Source of the DNA: Lactobacillus kefiranofaciens
GTDB taxonomy: Bacteria; Bacillota; Bacilli; Lactobacillales; Lactobacillaceae
Assembly (NCBI RefSeq): GCF_900103655.1
Contig: NZ_FMXC01000002.1
Span: forward strand, 123,619-187,618
Direction: 5' to 3'
Length of the DNA: 64,000 nucleotides
Below are positions 60,391-64,000 of the stretch, one piece after another. Each line of letters begins with the position of its first letter. Position 1 is the first letter of the stretch. The translations under genes and the position numbers were made by a program. The notes beneath the pieces were generated by a model, which did not search any database, had not been told where the DNA came from, and saw nothing but the letters and a program-made list of their open reading frames with translations.

Positions 60391-61815
60391 ATGAAACAAA
60401 CAGAATGTACTACTATCTTAGTAGGTAAAAAAGCAACTATCGACGGCTCAACTATGATCGCTCGTAGTGAAGACGGCGGTAGAGTCATTATCCCTGAAGG
60501 CTTCAAGGCCGTTAACCCAGAAGACCAACCTAAGCACTATACCAGTGTCATCAGCAAGCAAAAGATTGACGACGAAGATTTAGCAGAAACTCCACTGCGC
60601 TATACTTCAGCTCCTGATGTTTCTGGCAAAAACGGTACTTGGGGCGCTGCCGGCATCAACGCTGACAACGTTGCTATGACCGCTACCGAAACCATTACTA
60701 CTAATTCACGCATCCAAGGCGTTGATCCAATCCTTGATCCAAGTGAAGGTGGTTTAGGAGAAGAAGATTTCGTTACTTTAACTCTTCCATACCTGCATTC
60801 AGCTTTCGACGGTGTTAAGCGCGTAGGTTACTTGGTTGAAAAGTACGGCACTTACGAAATGAACGGCATGGCCTTTTCTGACAAGGACACTATTTGGTAT
60901 CTTGAAACTATCGGCGGCCACCACTGGATCGCTCGTCGCATCCCTGACGATGCTTATGTCATCGCACCCAACCGTTTAAACATCGATGAATTCGATTTTG
61001 ACGACACTGACAATTTCGCCGCTTCAAGCGACTTAAAGGATTTAATCAGCGAATACCACTTAAATCCAGACCGCGAAGGCTACAACATGCGTCACATCTT
61101 TGGTTCATCAACTATCAAAGATGCTCACTACAATAACCCACGTGCTTGGTACATTCACAACTACTTTGACCCAGACTTCGGTGGCACTCCTGCTGACCAA
61201 GATCAACCTTTCGTTTGCCACGCAAACCGTTTGATCTCAATCGAAGACATTAAATGGGCTGAAAGTTCACACTACCAAGACACTCCTTACGATGCTTACG
61301 GCGACCAGGGCACAGCTGAACAAAAGAAGACCTTCCGTCCAATCGGCATCAACAGAAACTTTGAAACCCATATTTTGCAAATCAGAAACGATGTTCCTGC
61401 AGCAATCGCTGGCGTACAATGGTTAGCATTTGGCCCTAACACCTTTAACTCAATGGTACCATTCTACACTAACGTCACTACTACTCCAGAGAACTTCCAA
61501 ACTACGCCTAAGTTCAACTTGAACAAGATCTTCTGGCTTAACAAGTTGACCGCTCAACTCGGTGACACTAACTACCGCGTTTATGGCGAATTAGAAGATG
61601 CCTTTGAACAAAAGAGTTTAGCAGAATGCCACAAGATCCAACACGATACTGACAAGGAAGTTAAGGATCTTGTAGGCAAGGAATTGCAAGATAAGTTAAT
61701 TGCAGCTAACCAAAAGATGGCTGATACAGTTTACTACAATACTGTTGAACTACTTGGCCAAATGGTTGACGAAGGTCACGGTTTAATGACTTTGAAATAC
61801 GACTTGCTTGATTAA
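60391..61815 (+). CDS. pepD: C69-family dipeptidase (PepD type)
   Basis: This is an Ntn-hydrolase dipeptidase. The 474-residue protein has the predicted nucleophile C6 after a five-residue leader (MKQTE), then TTILVGKKATIDGSTMIARSED, the family signature. Autocatalytic removal of the leader is expected from the family. It contributes to peptide use and is typical of lactobacilli. Codon usage is strongly biased, so it is probably well expressed. A terminator follows directly. Confidence 0.93.
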   Translation: MKQTECTTILVGKKATIDGSTMIARSEDGGRVIIPEGFKAVNPEDQPKHYTSVISKQKIDDEDLAETPLRYTSAPDVSGKNGTWGAAGINADNVAMTATETITTNSRIQGVDPILDPSEGGLGEEDFVTLTLPYLHSAFDGVKRVGYLVEKYGTYEMNGMAFSDKDTIWYLETIGGHHWIARRIPDDAYVIAPNRLNIDEFDFDDTDNFAASSDLKDLISEYHLNPDREGYNMRHIFGSSTIKDAHYNNPRAWYIHNYFDPDFGGTPADQDQPFVCHANRLISIEDIKWAESSHYQDTPYDAYGDQGTAEQKKTFRPIGINRNFETHILQIRNDVPAAIAGVQWLAFGPNTFNSMVPFYTNVTTTPENFQTTPKFNLNKIFWLNKLTAQLGDTNYRVYGELEDAFEQKSLAECHKIQHDTDKEVKDLVGKELQDKLIAANQKMADTVYYNTVELLGQMVDEGHGLMTLKYDLLD

Positions 61816-61820
61816 TAAAT

Positions 61821-61857
61821 AAAAAATCACATGGCTTAAACGGTCATGTGATTTTTT
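61821..61857. terminator. Bidirectional terminator, pepD / GNAT gene
   Basis: AAAAAATCACATG and CATGTGATTTTTT form a perfect 13-bp stem. Confidence 0.9.
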
Positions 61858-61859
61858 AT

Positions 61860-62378
61860 TTATAAATTTAATTCGTAAGCCCAGCGATCTGGATCAATTG
61901 GATCATCAACTTGAATAATTCCACGCTTTTCAAAGCCATGACTAGTTGCAATATGCTGGACAATTTTATTCTTTTGATAAGTATCAATTCTAAAATTGCG
62001 TATCCCCTGTGCATAAGTAACTGAAATAATGTTGCTTAAGAAAAACTGACTCAAATGCATCCCTCTAAACTTATCTGATACTGCAATGCGGTGGATCGTC
62101 GCATATTGATCAACAGCATTCTTCCACGCACCAGCAATCTTAGTATAATTTGGATCTCTGCCAATCACCACAGCCGCATAAGCTGCGACTTCTTTATCCA
62201 CAGTTAATACCCAAGCCGCGCCATTTTTGATATCTTCGCGCACACTTTGACAGTTAGGATACCCACTCTGCCACTGCGGACTACCACTTTCCTTCAAAAA
62301 ATGGATAGCATCAGCTAAAATTTCCCCAATTTTATCCACATCTGCCTCTTTTGCACGTCTCATGAAAACTAAACTCAT
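61860..62378 (-). CDS. GNAT-family N-acetyltransferase
   Basis: The 172-residue protein is a GNAT domain (about 3-160) with the acetyl-CoA region IHRIAVSDKFRGMHLSQFFLSN. Its substrate is unknown. The ATG at 62378 is used because GGAG lies seven bases before it; the longer TTG start sits inside that SD. The upstream murA terminator U-tract ends only three bases from the SD, so read-through may limit its expression. Confidence 0.88.
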   Translation of the reverse strand: MSLVFMRRAKEADVDKIGEILADAIHFLKESGSPQWQSGYPNCQSVREDIKNGAAWVLTVDKEVAAYAAVVIGRDPNYTKIAGAWKNAVDQYATIHRIAVSDKFRGMHLSQFFLSNIISVTYAQGIRNFRIDTYQKNKIVQHIATSHGFEKRGIIQVDDPIDPDRWAYELNL

Positions 62379-62391
62379 TATTTTTCTCCAC

Positions 62392-62420
62392 AAAAAAACT
62401 ACATGATCTAGATCATGCAG
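62392..62420 (-). terminator. Terminator of murA, abutting the GNAT SD
   Basis: CTACATGATC and GATCATGCAG pair around a TA turn (62399-62420), followed on the minus strand by seven U (62392-62398). Confidence 0.85.
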
Positions 62421-62433
62421 CTTAATTTTCTTT

Positions 62434-63729
62434 TTAGATATTGTCTAAAATGCCAGGTACGGCGGGATCATCCTTGATACTCACGTCGGCACCTAATTGA
62501 CGCAATTTCTCTTGCACTCGATCATAGCCACGCAAGATATTGCCGGCCTTATCGATAACCGTAGTACCGCTAGCCATCAGACCAGCAATCATTAGACACG
62601 CACCAGCGCGAATCTCCCCCGCGGTTACTTCAGCTCCATGCAGCTGCTTAGTGGGGTGAGCCAAAATAATATTGTCCTCAACCTTGATATTAGCGCCCAT
62701 CTTCTGCAACTGAGCAATATGACCAATGCGCTTTGGATAAATATTATCAATTACTACACCTTCACCAGACTTAGCAGTCAAAAGCAGCGGTGTAATTGGC
62801 TGCTGCAAATCTGTCGCAAAGCCCGGATAGACATCCGTCTTCACTTGCACCATCTTAAGATCCCCTGCTGGATAAACATACAGTGAATCTTCATCAGCAT
62901 CAATCACTACCCCCATTTCTTCTACCTTAGCCAGGTATGAATCAAGGTGTTCTTCAATAATATTATGAATGCGGATACCGTTACCGATACAAGCAGCTAG
63001 CGCTACATAAGTACCAGCTTCAATTCTATCAGGAATAATCGTATGCGGAATCTGCGCCTTAAGCATATCCACACCTTCAATTCTAATCGAATCAGTACCA
63101 GCGCCACGAATAGTTGCCCCCATATTGTTCAAAAAGGTAGCTAAATCAATAATCTCTGGCTCTTTTGCGGCATTCTCAATGATTGTCTGACCTTGTGCGG
63201 TCACACTAGCCATAATAATATTCATTGTAGCCCCAACAGATGGCATCTTCAGGTGAATCTTCGCACCGTGCAGTCCATCTTCAGGAGCCGTAATTATAAT
63301 CTGATCATTTTTATTCTGTACATTAGCGCCCAAGGCTTCAAAGCCTTTAATATGTTGGTCAATAGGACGTGGTCCAATATCGTCACCACCAGGGAAGCCC
63401 ACAACTGCTTTGCCAAAACGACCAAGAAGCGCACCCATAAAGTAATATGATGCACGTAAACTCTTGATCTTCCCAGCTGGCAATGGACTCATTTTAATAT
63501 CAGTAGGATCAATGCGCAACGTGGTCTCTCCGAAATCACAATGTACATCCATCTCACTCAACAAGTCCATCAAGTTGACAACATCAGCAATTCTTGGGAC
63601 GCCTTCCAAAGTTACTGGTGTTCTCGACAAAATTGATGCTGGAATCAATGCAACCGTAGAATTCTTAGCTCCACCGATCCAAACATCACCCTGCAAGGGC
63701 TTTCCACCATGAATTATCATCTGCTTCAT
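62434..63729 (-). CDS. murA: UDP-GlcNAc enolpyruvyl transferase with Asp at the catalytic Cys position
   Basis: This enzyme catalyses the first committed step of peptidoglycan synthesis. The 431-residue EPSP-synthase-fold protein starts MKQMIIHGGKPLQGDVWIGGAKNS. The active-site loop reads FPGGDDIGPRPIDQH, so the position of E. coli Cys115 is Asp (D116). Cys-to-Asp MurA enzymes stay active but resist fosfomycin. I prefer the ATG at 63729 over the TTG at 63759, because AAAAGGA lies upstream of it (spacing is long, 13 bases). It is one of the two MurA types found in Firmicutes. Confidence 0.93.
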   Translation of the reverse strand: MKQMIIHGGKPLQGDVWIGGAKNSTVALIPASILSRTPVTLEGVPRIADVVNLMDLLSEMDVHCDFGETTLRIDPTDIKMSPLPAGKIKSLRASYYFMGALLGRFGKAVVGFPGGDDIGPRPIDQHIKGFEALGANVQNKNDQIIITAPEDGLHGAKIHLKMPSVGATMNIIMASVTAQGQTIIENAAKEPEIIDLATFLNNMGATIRGAGTDSIRIEGVDMLKAQIPHTIIPDRIEAGTYVALAACIGNGIRIHNIIEEHLDSYLAKVEEMGVVIDADEDSLYVYPAGDLKMVQVKTDVYPGFATDLQQPITPLLLTAKSGEGVVIDNIYPKRIGHIAQLQKMGANIKVEDNIILAHPTKQLHGAEVTAGEIRAGACLMIAGLMASGTTVIDKAGNILRGYDRVQEKLRQLGADVSIKDDPAVPGILDNI

Positions 63730-63871
63730 TGGCGAAAACAAATCCTTTTCTACTTTCAATTAATCATAATAATGTTAAAGGATATTTACGAAAAAAACAA
63801 GAGCTGAGGCCTTCAGGTAAGTGTCAATATTTTTGCGGTAGGCTATTAACCATTAGTCTGACCTTAATTTC

Positions 63872-64000
63872 TTAAATATTTATTTGACTTAATTTTCTGC
63901 CGAAATCATCCAAATAGCTATGACCTGCTGTTAAGCTTTCAATGGCGCCGTGATGAATGCCCAGATGAGCTTCATGCGTCTTTCTTAGGCTGGCACGAAC
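63872..64000 (-). CDS. C-terminal fragment of an unidentified protein, cut by the window edge
   Basis: An open minus-strand frame enters at 64000 and stops at 63872. It gives 42 residues (VRASLRKTHEAHLGIHHGAI... ending KLSQINI). Upstream of murA, about 140 bases separate the two. The segment is not recognised. A short stem with a U run at about 63785-63815 could be its terminator. Confidence 0.55.
   Translation of the reverse strand, partial: VRASLRKTHEAHLGIHHGAIESLTAGHSYLDDFGRKLSQINI

Noticed and set aside
62379..62393. GNAT start at 62393
   Set aside because: The TTG lies within the SD of the ATG at 62378.

Overview
The window is a low-GC Firmicute chromosome, almost certainly Lactobacillus of the acidophilus/helveticus/crispatus group. 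The evidence is the L-lactate dehydrogenase sequence, the Lactobacillus-type S12, the order S10 operon - str operon - comC - rpoC/rpoB - clpC, and the secreted-type PepD dipeptidase. I read this from protein recognition only; species cannot be fixed without alignment.

Layout. 1-16,500 is the information-processing core on the minus strand: the S10 ribosomal operon (rpsJ to rpmC, cut at the left edge inside the rpmC stop codon), the str operon (rpsL-rpsG-fusA), a lone plus-strand prepilin peptidase, and rpoB-rpoC behind a structured leader. 16,500-32,240 continues on the minus strand with clpC, a methionine sulfoxide reductase, tRNA-Pro and tRNA-Gly, lysS-dusB, hslO, ftsH, and the tilS-yabR-divIC-yabO-mfd-pth cluster. 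32,300-43,050 holds ldh, a CBS/ACT-type protein, acpS-alr, a DEAD-box helicase, murF, rpmE2, a HAD phosphatase, an amino-acid permease and glyA.

43,090-54,450 is an accessory region, visibly more A/T-rich, with small orphan genes and defence-type genes. It holds a frameshifted RelE-like ORF and its partner, a structured non-coding gap, a His-rich orphan, and a Fic protein behind three tandem inverted repeats. Next come a DUF4160 ORF lacking a normal start codon and a holin-like type I toxin locus. Last is a compact operon: two small ORFs, an MmeI-like adenine methyltransferase, a protein with a HEPN-like RxxxxH motif, a helicase and a GIY-YIG nuclease. This operon is the best candidate for an incompletely described defence system. 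It sits directly downstream of guaA, whose 3' end is a known island insertion hotspot.

54,500-64,000 returns to housekeeping genes: guaA, a membrane-anchored XRE regulator, a guanine-type purine riboswitch controlling xpt-pbuX, an AraC regulator, pepD, a GNAT acetyltransferase, and a MurA whose catalytic cysteine position is Asp (predicted fosfomycin insensitivity). A partial minus-strand gene runs off the right edge.

Functionally, guaA and xpt-pbuX are neighbouring GMP-supply genes, with xpt-pbuX under guanine control. Several operons have leader hairpins or terminators between promoter and first gene (rpoB, xpt) or between genes (yabR/tilS, tRNA-Gly/tRNA-Pro, murA/GNAT), suggesting frequent transcriptional tuning.
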